From: SLFH01 sp050486265
GTDB taxonomy: Bacteria > Planctomycetota > Phycisphaerae > Phycisphaerales > UBA1924
Direction: 5' to 3'
DNA: 64,000 bases
Assembly (NCBI GenBank): GCA_050486265.1
Contig: JBJHCY010000002.1
Span: 1 to 64,000 of the forward strand
In this document: positions 33,981 through 42,976 of the stretch, one piece after another
Position numbering within the stretch: the stretch's first letter is position 1
Layout of the letters: every line of letters begins with the position of its first letter
Program-made: the position numbers and the translations under genes
The notes under the pieces: generated by a model
Database searches by the model: none
What the model was told of the DNA's origin: nothing
What the model saw: only the letters and a program-made list of their open reading frames with translations

Positions 33981-34537
33981 AGTCACGCGTGCGCATCCCG
34001 GGGCCCCTGCTGGGCGTCTGCGTGCTCACGCCGGCGATCGCGTCGGTCGTGCTCATCCTGCTGCCGTCCAAGCCGCCGCCCGGCTCCGCCGGCGCCTCCC
34101 AAAGCTACACCGCCCGAGGACCGGTCAGCGCCGGAAGGGCCCAGAGCCCGAGCGAGCAGCAGCGGCTCGCTCGCGAAGCCGCGGCGTCGGTGGGCGATCC
34201 CGTCACCGTCCCCAGCCCGATGCTCGAACAGTCGCTCGATTCGATCCGCTCGATGGCGGCCCGTATCGGCATCAATCTTCCCGAGCCCGAACCGGTAGAG
34301 CCGGTCACGCCCGAGCCCGAGCCCGAACGCCAGGCTCAGGAGCGCGTCGTCATCGAGCTCGGCGGCATCATGGGCGGCAGACGCCCGGTCGCGATCATCA
34401 ACGGCAGGCCGACGGTCCTGGGCGAAGAGCCCGTCCGGGGATGGAGGCTCGTCGAGATCGACCAGCCCGGCCGACGCATCACGCTCCGCAACACGCAAAG
34501 CGGCGATGAACAGTCTGTCGGGCTCCGTCGGCGCTGA
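33977..34537 (+). CDS. PilP/GspC-like protein
   Basis: 186 residues. A single N-terminal membrane helix (LLGVCVLTPAIASVVLILLP), a linker with a Pro-Glu repeat (residues about 97-114), and a small beta domain with AIINGRPTVLGEEPVRGWRLVEIDQPGRRITLRN, the pattern of the PilP/GspC homology region that meets the secretin. It is the last gene of the platform operon and ends 15 bases from a convergent lipoprotein gene. The secretin itself is not in the window. Confidence 0.6.
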   Translation: MKSRVRIPGPLLGVCVLTPAIASVVLILLPSKPPPGSAGASQSYTARGPVSAGRAQSPSEQQRLAREAAASVGDPVTVPSPMLEQSLDSIRSMAARIGINLPEPEPVEPVTPEPEPERQAQERVVIELGGIMGGRRPVAIINGRPTVLGEEPVRGWRLVEIDQPGRRITLRNTQSGDEQSVGLRRR

Positions 34538-34552
34538 ACGGGCCGAACCGCC

Positions 34553-35404
34553 TTACGACGAACCCCCGCGTTCCCGCTGGCGGATCACCTGCGTGTACGC
34601 CGTGTACGCGAGGATCGCCGGGAGCGCGACTTTTTTGCCCAGCTCTTCGGCCGCGTGGTCGAGGCTCCGCACCCGCCCGGTCTCGACATCCCGGCGCAGA
34701 TCGTCCATCGCGTTGCGGAAGACCGCGAGCACCGCGAGCAGCACCTCCTGCTCGTTCTCATCCCGAGGCAGCGCGTTGCGCACCGGCGGCAGGAAGGTCG
34801 GCAGGCTGATGTACCACTTGCCGTCCTCCATCCGCTCCATGGTCAGGGTCATGAAGCCGAACATCGGTTTGTTGTCCAGCAGCACACGCACGCCCCGCTG
34901 GCTGTAGGGCTGCGTCGAGACCCGCTCGGTGCTGCGGCTGACCCACCCATAAGGATCAGTAAGGAGCGCCTGGGTGAGGTCGTTCACCGGGTCGTCGCTG
35001 CGCGAAAAGCGGGAGGGCGTCCCCCCGCGCTGGCGGCGCTGGCCCGAGAGCAGACGCATCGCCAGATCCGAGGTCTCGCCCTCGGCCCGGGCCTGCTCGG
35101 CCTCATCGCGGATCGCGGCGATCTCGACGGGGAACTGGCGGGCGACCGCCTCAGACAGCAACTGCAGGCTCCGCATCACGCTGCCGATGCCCGTCAGCAG
35201 CTCGCGCTGGCTCTCGTCCTCGGCCCAGATGAGCTCGCTGAGCAAATCCGCCCGGCCCTCGACGACCATCTTCCGGGCCGACTCGATCACATCGTCGGGC
35301 GTCTCCTGGCTCCAGGTGAAGTTGTCCCCCCGGTCGCACCCGCTCAACAGCGAGACGCATAGCCCGAGGGCGACAGCCAGGATCGGCGACAGCGGCTTGG
35401 TCAT
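34553..35404 (-). CDS. lipoprotein of unknown function
   Basis: 283 residues. The signal MTKPLSPILAVALGLCVSLLSGC has lipobox LSGC. The mature part is mostly helical with regularly spaced acidic residues (DDVIESARKMVVEGRADLLSELIWAED), then a beta-rich core (VRVLLDNKPMFGFMTLTMERMEDGKWYISLPTF). I do not recognise the family. A longer start at 35434 (MRPKRARNPLM) is possible. It is convergent with the PilP-like gene and divergent from thiS. Confidence 0.7.
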   Translation of the reverse strand: MTKPLSPILAVALGLCVSLLSGCDRGDNFTWSQETPDDVIESARKMVVEGRADLLSELIWAEDESQRELLTGIGSVMRSLQLLSEAVARQFPVEIAAIRDEAEQARAEGETSDLAMRLLSGQRRQRGGTPSRFSRSDDPVNDLTQALLTDPYGWVSRSTERVSTQPYSQRGVRVLLDNKPMFGFMTLTMERMEDGKWYISLPTFLPPVRNALPRDENEQEVLLAVLAVFRNAMDDLRRDVETGRVRSLDHAAEELGKKVALPAILAYTAYTQVIRQRERGGSS

Positions 35405-35571
35405 CAGCGGGTTCCGTGCTCTCTTCGGTCGCATAGGGTCCCCCGGGGCCTTTTGAAGCAGGTCCAATCCCGCTCTTTGGGGCCGACGGGGCCGGTCTTT
35501 CAGCGGGCACAGGATTTTTCGTCCTCCGCCGGCGTCGGGATGCCCCCGCCCGGCGAACGCGAGCAGAAGCC

Positions 35572-35781
35572 ATGCCGACCATCCGCATCACCGTCAACGC
35601 CGAGCCGCACGAAATCGAGCGGGGAACCACCCTCGCCGACCTGATCGAACGCCTCGGCCTCGCCGGCCGCCCCTGCGCCGCGGAGGTGAACAAGGCCCTG
35701 GTCCGCAAGAAGGACCACGACGCCAAAGAGCTCGCCGACGGCGACACGGTCGAGCTCGTGACCCTCGTCGGCGGCGGCTGA
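35572..35781 (+). CDS. thiS: sulfur carrier protein ThiS
   Basis: 69 residues, a beta-grasp ubiquitin-like protein ending in the required Gly-Gly (LVGGG) that is thiocarboxylated. VNAEPHEIERGTTLADLIERLGL and EVNKALVRKKDHD fit ThiS. It donates sulfur to ThiG for the thiazole of thiamine. thiG follows 35 bases later; thiF and thiO are not in the window. Confidence 0.93.
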   Translation: MPTIRITVNAEPHEIERGTTLADLIERLGLAGRPCAAEVNKALVRKKDHDAKELADGDTVELVTLVGGG

Positions 35782-35805
35782 GGGCGGGTCCCTCGACGCG
35801 CCCCC

Positions 35806-35816
35806 TATCCTCAGCC
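35806..35816 (+). promoter_or_regulatory. candidate leaderless -10 element of thiG
   Basis: TATCCT (35806-35811) is followed by five bases and the thiG ATG, with no Shine-Dalgarno sequence. It could give thiG its own leaderless transcript in addition to read-through from thiS. Confidence 0.25.
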
Positions 35817-36671
35817 ATGACCAACGCCGCACCGACCTCGACCGAGCCCGGCCTCGATCCCCTCGCCCTCGCCGGGCGCACCTGGACCAGCCGACTGATC
35901 GTCGGCACCGGCAAGTACGAGACCTACGAGACCATGCAGAAGGCCCTGGACGCCTCCGGCGCCGAGGTCGTCACGGTCGCGGTCCGCAGGGAGCGCCTGA
36001 TCAACAAGGAAGGCCGCAGCCTCCTTGAGTTCATCGACACCGACCGCTACACCATCCTGCCCAACACCGCCGGGTGCTTCAGCGCCGAAGACGCGATCCG
36101 CGTCTCACGCCTCGGGCGAGAGATCCTCGAGCAGCTCAACAACCCCGGCGCGGGCTGGGTCAAGGTCGAGGTCCTCCACGACAAGAAGACCCTCCTCCCA
36201 GACCCCGTCGGCACCATCGAGGCGACCAAAGAACTCGTCGCCGACGGCTTCAAAGTCCTCGCCTACACCAGCGACGACCCCGCCTCGGCGATGAAGATCA
36301 AGGAGGCGGGCGCGACCAGCGTCATGCCCGCCGGCAGCCCCATCGGCTCGGGCCAAGGCGTCTTGAACCGCAACAACATCCTGCTCTGCCTCGAACTGCT
36401 CAAGGAGGGCGACGCGGGCTACCCCGTGATCGTCGACGCGGGCGTCGGCGCCGCCAGCGATGTCTCGGTCGCGATGGAGATCGGCGCCGACGGCGTGCTC
36501 CTCAACACCGCGATCGCCCACGCCAAAGACCCGGTGATGATGGCCTGCGCGATGCGCCACGCCTGCACCGCCGGTCGCCAGAGCTACCTCGCAGGACGCA
36601 TCCCCAAGCGCCTCTACGCGACCGCCAGCAGCCCGTGGGAGGGCACGATCTCGTACATCCCCGGCGAGTAA
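35817..36671 (+). CDS. thiG: thiazole synthase ThiG
   Basis: 284 residues, a TIM barrel. GTGKYETYETMQKALDASGAEVVTVAVRR at the start, PNTAGCFSAEDAIR, KVEVLHDKKTLLPD (catalytic Lys), VMPAGSPIGSGQG and VIVDAGVGAASDVSVAMEIGADGVLLNTAIA (phosphate binding) are all present. It condenses 1-deoxyxylulose 5-phosphate, dehydroglycine and ThiS-thiocarboxylate. Full length; the C-terminus AGRIPKRLYATASSPWEG is typical. Confidence 0.97.
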   Translation: MTNAAPTSTEPGLDPLALAGRTWTSRLIVGTGKYETYETMQKALDASGAEVVTVAVRRERLINKEGRSLLEFIDTDRYTILPNTAGCFSAEDAIRVSRLGREILEQLNNPGAGWVKVEVLHDKKTLLPDPVGTIEATKELVADGFKVLAYTSDDPASAMKIKEAGATSVMPAGSPIGSGQGVLNRNNILLCLELLKEGDAGYPVIVDAGVGAASDVSVAMEIGADGVLLNTAIAHAKDPVMMACAMRHACTAGRQSYLAGRIPKRLYATASSPWEGTISYIPGE

Positions 36672-36673
36672 CC

Positions 36674-37642
36674 TCACCCCCGTCGCCGGACCGCGTCCAG
36701 ACACAGGATCTCGAAGGCGACATGCCCCGCGAGCAGCGCCGTGTTGTCGCCCAGATCCCGATCCGGTAGCACCTCGACCACATCGCCCCCGGCGACATTG
36801 ACCCCCGCGCATCGCCGCAGCATCCCCAGCGCCTCGGTCGCGCTGAAGCCGCCCATCGCGGGCGTGCCGGTGCCCGGCGCGTCGGCGGGGTCGAGGCAGT
36901 CGATGTCGAACGAGATATAGACCTCGCGGTCCCCGAGCTCGGCCAGGAACGGATCGATCGAGGCGAACCCGTCGCGCGCGAAGCGTTCGCGGGTGACGAT
37001 CCGGATCCCGTGCTCCCTGGCGAAGCCGAGGTCGGCGCCGGTGTTCAGCGGCCCCTTGATCCCGACCGAGAGCGTCGACTTCGGGTCAACGCACCCTTCC
37101 TCGATCAGGCGGATGAACGGCGAGGCGTGCGACCACTTTTCGCCGAGCGTGGAATCGACGGTGTCGAGGTGGCTGTCGAAGTGGAGCATCGCCAGCCCGC
37201 CCCCGGGCTTGCCCCGCCGCAGCCAGGTCGCCTTGATGTTCGCATAAGCGAGGGAGTGGTCGCCTCCGATCGCCAGCAGCTTGGTGTGCGCCGGGTCGGC
37301 GAGCGTGGAGGCGAACTCGCAGACGCCGTCGAGGTGGGCCTTGCAGTTGTAGGGGTTCACCGGCGCGTCGCCCGCATCGGCGAGGCTCAGCGCGTCGCAC
37401 AGGTCCAGGCCGTAATGCATCGAGAAGCGTTTGACATACTGCGACGCGTCGCGGACGGCGCGAGGCCCGAAGCGGGCCCCGGGCCGGTAGGTCACGCCCG
37501 AATCGAACGGCACGCCGTAGAGCGCCCAGTCGACGGGCGAGCTTGTCTTCTGCGCTTCCTCCAGCGTCGGGTAGCGGCAAAAGGTCGAAACCCCGGCGAA
37601 GCGGGGCGTGCGCCTGGGATCGGGAAGAATGGTGGGGCTCAT
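36674..37642 (-). CDS. speB: ureohydrolase (agmatinase-like)
   Basis: 322 residues. Manganese ligands of the arginase/agmatinase family are present: GGDHSLA, HFDSHLDT (Ser replaces the usual Ala in DAHxD) and SFDIDCLDPADAPGTGTPAMGG. The N-terminal GVPFDSGVTYRPGARFGPRAVR favours agmatinase or a guanidine/guanidinobutyrate hydrolase over arginase. It releases urea from a guanidino substrate. ATG at 37642 is chosen; the frame upstream reads through the repeat region. It is convergent with thiG, two bases away. Confidence 0.9.
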   Translation of the reverse strand: MSPTILPDPRRTPRFAGVSTFCRYPTLEEAQKTSSPVDWALYGVPFDSGVTYRPGARFGPRAVRDASQYVKRFSMHYGLDLCDALSLADAGDAPVNPYNCKAHLDGVCEFASTLADPAHTKLLAIGGDHSLAYANIKATWLRRGKPGGGLAMLHFDSHLDTVDSTLGEKWSHASPFIRLIEEGCVDPKSTLSVGIKGPLNTGADLGFAREHGIRIVTRERFARDGFASIDPFLAELGDREVYISFDIDCLDPADAPGTGTPAMGGFSATEALGMLRRCAGVNVAGGDVVEVLPDRDLGDNTALLAGHVAFEILCLDAVRRRG

Positions 37643-37721
37643 GTGATTGCTCGTGTCGCGGGCGCTCGATCGGTTTGAATTCCGAAGGGTCCGTGCAATG
37701 CAGCAGGATCCGACGACCGGT

Positions 37722-37842
37722 CCCAGCCCCGGAGGGGCGCTGGGTTGTAGCCACGGGTGGAGCGCAGCACAACGCGCAGCGTTGGGCGGAGCGCAACCCG
37801 TGGAAAGCGGAAAAAACAACCCTCGCCCTGAAGGGGCGAAGG
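37722..37842. repeat. REP-like composite hairpin repeat
   Basis: Three hairpins in a row: CCCAGCCCC with GGGGCGCTGGG (37722-37744); CCACGGGT (37751-37758) with ACCCGTGG (37796-37803), enclosing GGAGCGCAGC and GGAGCGC copies; and CGCCC/GGGCG with a TGAAG loop (37824-37838). I recall this block (CAGCCCCGGAGGGGC, TAGCCACGGGTGGAGCGCAGC, ACCCGTGG) as a dispersed repeat in planctomycete genomes, comparable to REP elements. It fills most of the 343-base gap between the ureohydrolase and methyltransferase genes; I see no gene in it. Confidence 0.6.
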
Positions 37843-37985
37843 AAAAACTCGTGACCCGCAGCGCGGACCCAACACCGCCTCCAAACCAGATTCAGCTCGA
37901 ACCGTGCCGTCAAACATCCGATCGATAGAGTAACACCATTCCGCGACTCCCGGAATCCCGACAGACCCTCCCCGAGTCCCGCCCG

Positions 37986-38678
37986 ATGCGCCGCACCTAC
38001 TACGACCACGAGCCCGCCTACCGCCGCATCAAAGACGCCGGCGGTCGAGGGTGGGACGACCTGCACCCCGATGCCGCCCACGGCTCCTACGACGCGCTCG
38101 ACGACTTCCTCGCCGCGCGCTCCCTCACAACCTACCGCGCCATCGACCTCGGCTGCGGCGGAGGCCAGGCCTCCATCCGAGTCGCCCTGGCCGGCTGCCG
38201 CGTCCTCGGCGTCGACTTCTCACCGACCGCTATCGAGCTCGCCCGGGCGAACGCCGCGGCCGAATCGCCCCACGCGGCCCGGGCCGAGTTCCTCGTCGCC
38301 GACTGCCTCTCGATGCCCGAGGTCCCCTCCGAGGCGTTCGACTTGGCGATCGACAACCACACCCTGCACTGCCTCATCGAGCCGGGCGACCGCCGCCGTT
38401 TCCTGCGCGAGGCGCATCGCGTCCTTTGCCCCGGCGGCCTGCTGTTCTCCGAAACGATGTCCGCCGAGGGCGAGCCGGATTTGGCGGCTCTCGGCGTCGA
38501 TCCGGATTCGCGGGTCGACCGCTTCCGCACGAGGTACTGGGTCCGGCGAAACGAACTTCTCGCCGAACTGGCCGAGGCGGGGTTCGTCGTTCAATCGATG
38601 ACGCTGCATCCCCAGCCCGAGCGTCCGAACCCGGGCTGCACGATCGTGACCGTCGCCTCGCGTGGTCAGGCTGTCTGA
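37986..38678 (+). CDS. class I SAM-dependent methyltransferase
   Basis: 230 residues. Motif I AIDLGCGGGQASIRVA, LGVDFSPTAIELARANA, and the post-motif region FDLAIDNHTLHCLIEPGDRRRFL show a complete Rossmann methyltransferase. Methyltransferase_11/25 type; substrate unknown. The N-terminal MRRTYYDHEPAYRRIKDAGGRGWDD is distinctive. Its last 13 bases overlap the convergent rdgB gene. No operon partner. Confidence 0.88.
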   Translation: MRRTYYDHEPAYRRIKDAGGRGWDDLHPDAAHGSYDALDDFLAARSLTTYRAIDLGCGGGQASIRVALAGCRVLGVDFSPTAIELARANAAAESPHAARAEFLVADCLSMPEVPSEAFDLAIDNHTLHCLIEPGDRRRFLREAHRVLCPGGLLFSETMSAEGEPDLAALGVDPDSRVDRFRTRYWVRRNELLAELAEAGFVVQSMTLHPQPERPNPGCTIVTVASRGQAV

Positions 38679-39382
38679 CCGTCTTCCGCCAACATCGCCC
38701 TGATCCGCTCGACCATCTGCCTCGCCGCCTTGCCCCGATGGCTCAGTCGGTTCTTTTCCTCGGGCGAGAGCTCCGCGCTCGTTCGGGTCTCCGGCGCAGG
38801 AAGCAGCAGCAGGGGGTCGTAGCCGAATCCCCCTTCCCCCCGCGGCACGACGAGTTCCTTCCGCCCGCCCGCCTCGGATTCGGGCAGGCCGATCCGCCCC
38901 TCGAACTCGCCCCGCGAGGTCAGGACGACGCGCGGCGGGTCGCCCGGCGCCGCCAGCGCCATCGCGCAAACGAACCGGGCCGTCCGCCGCTCGATCGGCA
39001 CGCCCGCGAGGTCGCGCAGCAGCTTTTCGTTGTTGGTCCTGTCTCGTTCCTCGCGGCTCAGGCCGGTCTCGACCCCGCCGGTCGCAAAGTGGCTGCTGAT
39101 GACCCCCGGCCTGCCGCCCAACGCGTCGACCTCCAGCCCCGAGTCGTCGGCGAGGCAGAAGAGCCCGGTCTGGGCGGCGTACCCGATCGCCTTGAGCGCC
39201 GCGTTGCCCTCGAACGAGCCTCGCTCGTCGTGGCGCTCCTCGGGTTCCGTCAGAGGGTCGGCGTCCGGCAGGTCGGCCAGGCCGAGCACCTCCGGCCCGC
39301 CCCCGCCCATCGCTTCGGCGAGGATCGCGCGGAGTTCTACGACCTTCTTCGGGTTGCCCGTGGCGATGACGATCCGGCGCAT
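38666..39382 (-). CDS. rdgB: XTP/dITP diphosphatase RdgB/HAM1
   Basis: 238 residues. IVIATGNPKKVVELRAIL at the N-terminus, GNAALKAI, CLADDSGLEVDALGGRPGVIS (catalytic Asp and metal site), RFVCAMAL, GFGYDPLLLLP and SHRGKAARQM are the HAM1 signatures. It removes non-canonical purine nucleotides (ITP, XTP) from the pool. ATG at 39382 has GGAGG upstream. It has an insertion (about 35-60) compared with short homologues. Confidence 0.95.
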   Translation of the reverse strand: MRRIVIATGNPKKVVELRAILAEAMGGGGPEVLGLADLPDADPLTEPEERHDERGSFEGNAALKAIGYAAQTGLFCLADDSGLEVDALGGRPGVISSHFATGGVETGLSREERDRTNNEKLLRDLAGVPIERRTARFVCAMALAAPGDPPRVVLTSRGEFEGRIGLPESEAGGRKELVVPRGEGGFGYDPLLLLPAPETRTSAELSPEEKNRLSHRGKAARQMVERIRAMLAEDGQTA

Positions 39383-39467
39383 TGGCGTCCTCCGACGACC
39401 AGCCCCTACCGTAGCGTCCGACCGGCGCGGGCCGCGCCCAAAGCTTCCGGAGAGCGTCAGGAGAAGC

Positions 39468-40646
39468 ATGACCAGCGACGAACGCACAAGCGTGGCCGGC
39501 TCCGCGGCAGACAAGCTCGAAGCCGCCAGAAAGGGCGGGCTCGACCGCTTCCCCGCACTCGTCGGGTTCGACGGGTTTGTCGACGCGATCATCCATGTCG
39601 TCGGCAGCCGGCGGTCGATGGCCGACGAGGACTTCCAGCGCATCGCGACGATCCCGGAGTTCGCCGCCCGCTGCGGCGGGGCCGCGGGCAAGAGCACCAA
39701 CATCGAGCTCTTCGTCCACGAAGAACGCTTCGGGGGCAACGGCCCGCTGATGGCCGGGGCGCTCGGGCGCCTCGGGATGCCCGTGACCTTCATCGGCGCG
39801 GTGGGGGAGGATGACGGATCGGACAAGATCGCCGAGGTCTTTGCGCCGTTTGCCGAGCGCTGCCGCGAGGTGATCCCCGTCGGCTCGCCCGGGCACACCG
39901 ACGCCCTGGAGTTCGACGACGGCAAGATCATGCTCGGCAAGCCCCAGGCGGTGCAGGCCGTGACCTGGGAGCGCCTGGTCGAACGCGTCGGCGAGGACGA
40001 ACTGCGCCGGCGCGTCGAGAACGCCAAGCTGCTGGGCATCGTGAACTGGACGCTCTGCGGCGGCGTCCAGGGGATCTGGGAAGGCCTCCGCGAGCATGTG
40101 CTGCCGAAGATCGAGGCCGATCCGGACCGGCGCCTGTTCGTCGATCTCTCCGACCCCGCCAAACGCACCGACGGCGACATCCGCTCGGCGCTTGAGGAAC
40201 TGGGCAAACTGAACAAGTTGGTCCGCGTCACGCTCGGGCTCAACAGGGCCGAGGCGGAGCGGATCGCGCGCGTGCTCGGCCTCGACGCCTTCGACGATGC
40301 GCACAACTACCCGCTCGGTTCGGTGATGCGGCGCGGGGCCGGGGCGATCCGGCAGGAACTCGGTCTGGCCTGCGTCGTCGTCCATCCCCGTGAGGGTGCC
40401 GCCGCCGCCAACGCCGAACACGACGCGTGGTTCGAGGGCCCCTTCACCGCCTCGCCCCGCCTCTCGACCGGGGCGGGCGACCACTTCAACGGCGGCTTCG
40501 CTTTCGCCCAGGCCCTCGGGCTGGACCTCGAGCAGTCGCTGGCGGTCGGCACAGCCGTCAGCGGGGCGTATGTCCGCGACGCGGTCTCGCCCGATCTGGA
40601 GCGGCTTATCGGCTTCCTGCGTGATTTACCCGCCCCGGAGCGTTGA
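39468..40646 (+). CDS. PfkB-family carbohydrate kinase
   Basis: 392 residues. The ribokinase fold shows GFDGFVDAI at the start, GGNGPLMAGALGRLGMPVTFIGAVGEDDGSD (substrate domain) and ASPRLSTGAGDHFNGGFAFAQALG (anion hole and catalytic Asp of the TGAGDxFxGG signature). Residues about 120-290 hold an unusually long lid/insert (LLGIVNWTLCGGVQGIWEGLREHVLP). The sugar substrate cannot be told from sequence. AGGAGA lies before the ATG. It is divergent from rdgB. Confidence 0.88.
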   Translation: MTSDERTSVAGSAADKLEAARKGGLDRFPALVGFDGFVDAIIHVVGSRRSMADEDFQRIATIPEFAARCGGAAGKSTNIELFVHEERFGGNGPLMAGALGRLGMPVTFIGAVGEDDGSDKIAEVFAPFAERCREVIPVGSPGHTDALEFDDGKIMLGKPQAVQAVTWERLVERVGEDELRRRVENAKLLGIVNWTLCGGVQGIWEGLREHVLPKIEADPDRRLFVDLSDPAKRTDGDIRSALEELGKLNKLVRVTLGLNRAEAERIARVLGLDAFDDAHNYPLGSVMRRGAGAIRQELGLACVVVHPREGAAAANAEHDAWFEGPFTASPRLSTGAGDHFNGGFAFAQALGLDLEQSLAVGTAVSGAYVRDAVSPDLERLIGFLRDLPAPER

Positions 40647-40719
40647 GCCGCAGCGCCCGGCGGCCTCCGGCAGAGAACCGTCCGCGGATCCGGCCTTGCA
40701 TGTCTAGAGTTTGTCCCCC

Positions 40720-42246
40720 ATGCATCCGTTGCTCGAACAACTCGGTCTGCAGGGCCACGCACGGCTGGTCGAGCCCGCGGGCGTCGAACCCGGGCCCGGC
40801 GTTGTCCTGAGCCTGAACCCGGCGACGGGCGAGCCGATCGCGGGCGTGAAGCTCGACGACGCCGAGGGGCTTGAGCGGGCGGTTTCAGGAGCCGCCGAAG
40901 CGTTCGACAAGTGGCGGCGCGTGCCGGCGCCGGTCCGGGGCCAACTCGTCCGCGAAGTCGCCGACGAACTCCGCAAATACAAGTCGCCTCTGGGCGAGCT
41001 CATCGCCCTCGAAGTCGGCAAGATCCGCTCCGAGGGGCTCGGCGAGGTGCAGGAAACCATCGACATCGCCGACTTCGCCGTCGGCCTCTCCCGCCAGCTC
41101 CACGGCATCACCATGCCCAGCGAACGCCCCGGGCACGCGATGCGCGAGCAGTGGCTCCCCCTCGGGCCCGTCGGCGTCATCACAGCTTTCAACTTCCCGC
41201 ACGCCGTGTGGGGATGGAACGGGATGCTCGCGGCGGTCTGCGGCGACTCGATCCTCTGGAAGCCGAGCCTCCTCGCCCCGCTGACGGCGCTCGCCACCCA
41301 CGAGATCGCCCGGCGCGTCTGCGAGCGCAACAGCGCGCCGGACATCTTCGGGCTCGTCATCGGAACCGATGATGTTGTCGGCGAGCCGATGGTCAAAGAC
41401 CGCCGCCTGCCGCTGATCTCCGCGACCGGGTCGTGCCGCATGGGCCGGCGCGTCGCCTCGCTCGTCGGCGAGCGGCTGGGGCGGACGCTGCTCGAGCTGG
41501 GCGGCAACAACGCGATGATCGTCGACGAAGACGCGGACCTCGACCTGGCGCTCCGGGCGGTGCTCTTCGGCGCCGTCGGCACCGCGGGCCAACGCTGCAC
41601 CACGACCCGCCGCCTGATCGTGCACGAGAAGATCGCCGGTGCGTTCGTCGCCCGCCTCGCCAAGGCGTACGCGTCGGTGAAGATCGGCGACCCGCTCGCC
41701 GAGGGCGTGCTGATGGGCCCGCTGATCCACGAAGACGCGGCGGTCGCATTCGAGCAGGCCGTCAAGACCGCGACCTCGCAAGGCGGCGAGTTGATCTGCG
41801 GGGGCGAGCGGGCGAGCGTGCCGGGCATCAAGGGCTGCTTCGTCAAGCCGACGATCATCCGGGCGCCCAGGAACAACGACCTGCCGATCTCGCACGAAGA
41901 GACCTTCGCGCCGATCCTGTATGTCTTCACCTTCAACGAACTCGACGAGGCGATCGCGATCAACAACGGGGTCGACCAAGGCCTTTCCAGCGCCATCTGC
42001 ACCGGCTCGGCCCGCGCCGCCGAACGCTTCCTGTCGCCCGACGGCACCGGCAGCGACTGCGGGCTCGCCTATGTCAACACGAGCACCAGCGGCGCCGAGA
42101 TCGGCGGCGCGTTCGGCGGAGAGAAAGACACCGGCGGCGGACGAGAGTCCGGCTCCGACGCGTGGAAGGCGTACATGCGCCGTCAGACCTGCACCGTGAA
42201 CTTCAGCGGGGCGTTCGAGCTCGCCCAGGGGATCCGCTTTGAGTAG
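40720..42246 (+). CDS. ALDH7-family aldehyde dehydrogenase (aminoadipate semialdehyde / piperideine-6-carboxylate type)
   Basis: 508 residues. Catalytic Cys lies in GTAGQRCTTTRRLI and the general-base Glu in LLELGGNNAMIVDED; ITAFNFPHAVWGWN is the NAD-site loop. The ALDH7 (antiquitin) C-terminus is clear: VNTSTSGAEIGGAFGGEKDTGGGRESGSDAWKAYMRRQTCTVNFS. These enzymes oxidise alpha-aminoadipic semialdehyde in lysine breakdown, or related aldehydes. No Shine-Dalgarno precedes the ATG; a TAGAGT hexamer nine bases before may act as the -10 of a leaderless transcript. The stop overlaps the rpiA start. Confidence 0.92.
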   Translation: MHPLLEQLGLQGHARLVEPAGVEPGPGVVLSLNPATGEPIAGVKLDDAEGLERAVSGAAEAFDKWRRVPAPVRGQLVREVADELRKYKSPLGELIALEVGKIRSEGLGEVQETIDIADFAVGLSRQLHGITMPSERPGHAMREQWLPLGPVGVITAFNFPHAVWGWNGMLAAVCGDSILWKPSLLAPLTALATHEIARRVCERNSAPDIFGLVIGTDDVVGEPMVKDRRLPLISATGSCRMGRRVASLVGERLGRTLLELGGNNAMIVDEDADLDLALRAVLFGAVGTAGQRCTTTRRLIVHEKIAGAFVARLAKAYASVKIGDPLAEGVLMGPLIHEDAAVAFEQAVKTATSQGGELICGGERASVPGIKGCFVKPTIIRAPRNNDLPISHEETFAPILYVFTFNELDEAIAINNGVDQGLSSAICTGSARAAERFLSPDGTGSDCGLAYVNTSTSGAEIGGAFGGEKDTGGGRESGSDAWKAYMRRQTCTVNFSGAFELAQGIRFE

Positions 42247-42961
42247 TGAGGCCAGAACCGCGGACGCGCTGGCGGAAGCCGCCGTCAGAGAAATCGAATC
42301 GGGCATGCTCGTCGGCCTCGGCACCGGACGCGCCGCCAAGCGCGGCATCCACGCCCTCGCCGACCGCGTCAAGAACGAGAACCTCAAGGTCCGGTGCGTG
42401 CCCACCAGCAACGGCTCCGAAGCCCTCGCAAAGGAGCTCGGGCTCGAACTCGTCGACTTCGCGCTCGTCGAGAAGATCGACTACCTCTTCGACGGCGCCG
42501 ACGAGGTCGACAAAGAGCTCCGCGTGCTCAAGGGCAGCGGCGGCGCCATGACCCGCGAACGCATCGTCGCCTGGGCCGCAGACCGCGTCGTCTACATGAT
42601 CGACGACAGCAAGCTCGTCGACCGCCTCGGCCGCAACAACACCCTCGCCATCGCCGTGCTCGCCTTCGGCCTCACCGCGATCCGCTCCGAGCTGCGCGCG
42701 ATGGGCCTCATCGGCGTCTGCCGGCGCGACATGAACGGCGACCTCTTCATCACAGACAACGGCAACCTCATCCTCGATGTCACCCTCGAAGACGACGCCG
42801 ACCTCGAACGCATCGGCGCCGCACTCAACGACATCCCCGGCGTCATCGACCACGGCCTCTTCCTCTACGAGGCGGACGAAGTGCTCGTCGACCGGGGCGG
42901 CAACATCCACCGCATGACCCGCCCAGAGGAAGACGAAGAAGACGCGCCGCAGAAGGGCTGA
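42239..42961 (+). CDS. rpiA: ribose-5-phosphate isomerase A
   Basis: 240 residues. GLGTGRAAKRGIHALADRV (phosphate loop, variant of GLGTGST), KIDYLFDGADEVDKELRVLKGSGGAMTRERIVA (catalytic Asp/Lys/Glu) and the RpiA C-terminal VTLEDDADLERIGAALNDIPGVIDHGLF are present. It interconverts ribose 5-phosphate and ribulose 5-phosphate. The start is TTG at 42239, overlapping the aldehyde dehydrogenase stop by eight bases; no nearby ATG would keep the phosphate loop. The tail (RPEEDEEDAPQKG) is acidic. Confidence 0.93.
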   Translation: MSSEARTADALAEAAVREIESGMLVGLGTGRAAKRGIHALADRVKNENLKVRCVPTSNGSEALAKELGLELVDFALVEKIDYLFDGADEVDKELRVLKGSGGAMTRERIVAWAADRVVYMIDDSKLVDRLGRNNTLAIAVLAFGLTAIRSELRAMGLIGVCRRDMNGDLFITDNGNLILDVTLEDDADLERIGAALNDIPGVIDHGLFLYEADEVLVDRGGNIHRMTRPEEDEEDAPQKG

Positions 42962-42976
42962 TCCGCTCGATGTGCG

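Noticed and set aside
34268..34330. Short tandem GAGCCC-type repeats
   Set aside because: These are codons of a Pro-Glu linker inside the PilP-like gene, not an independent repeat element.
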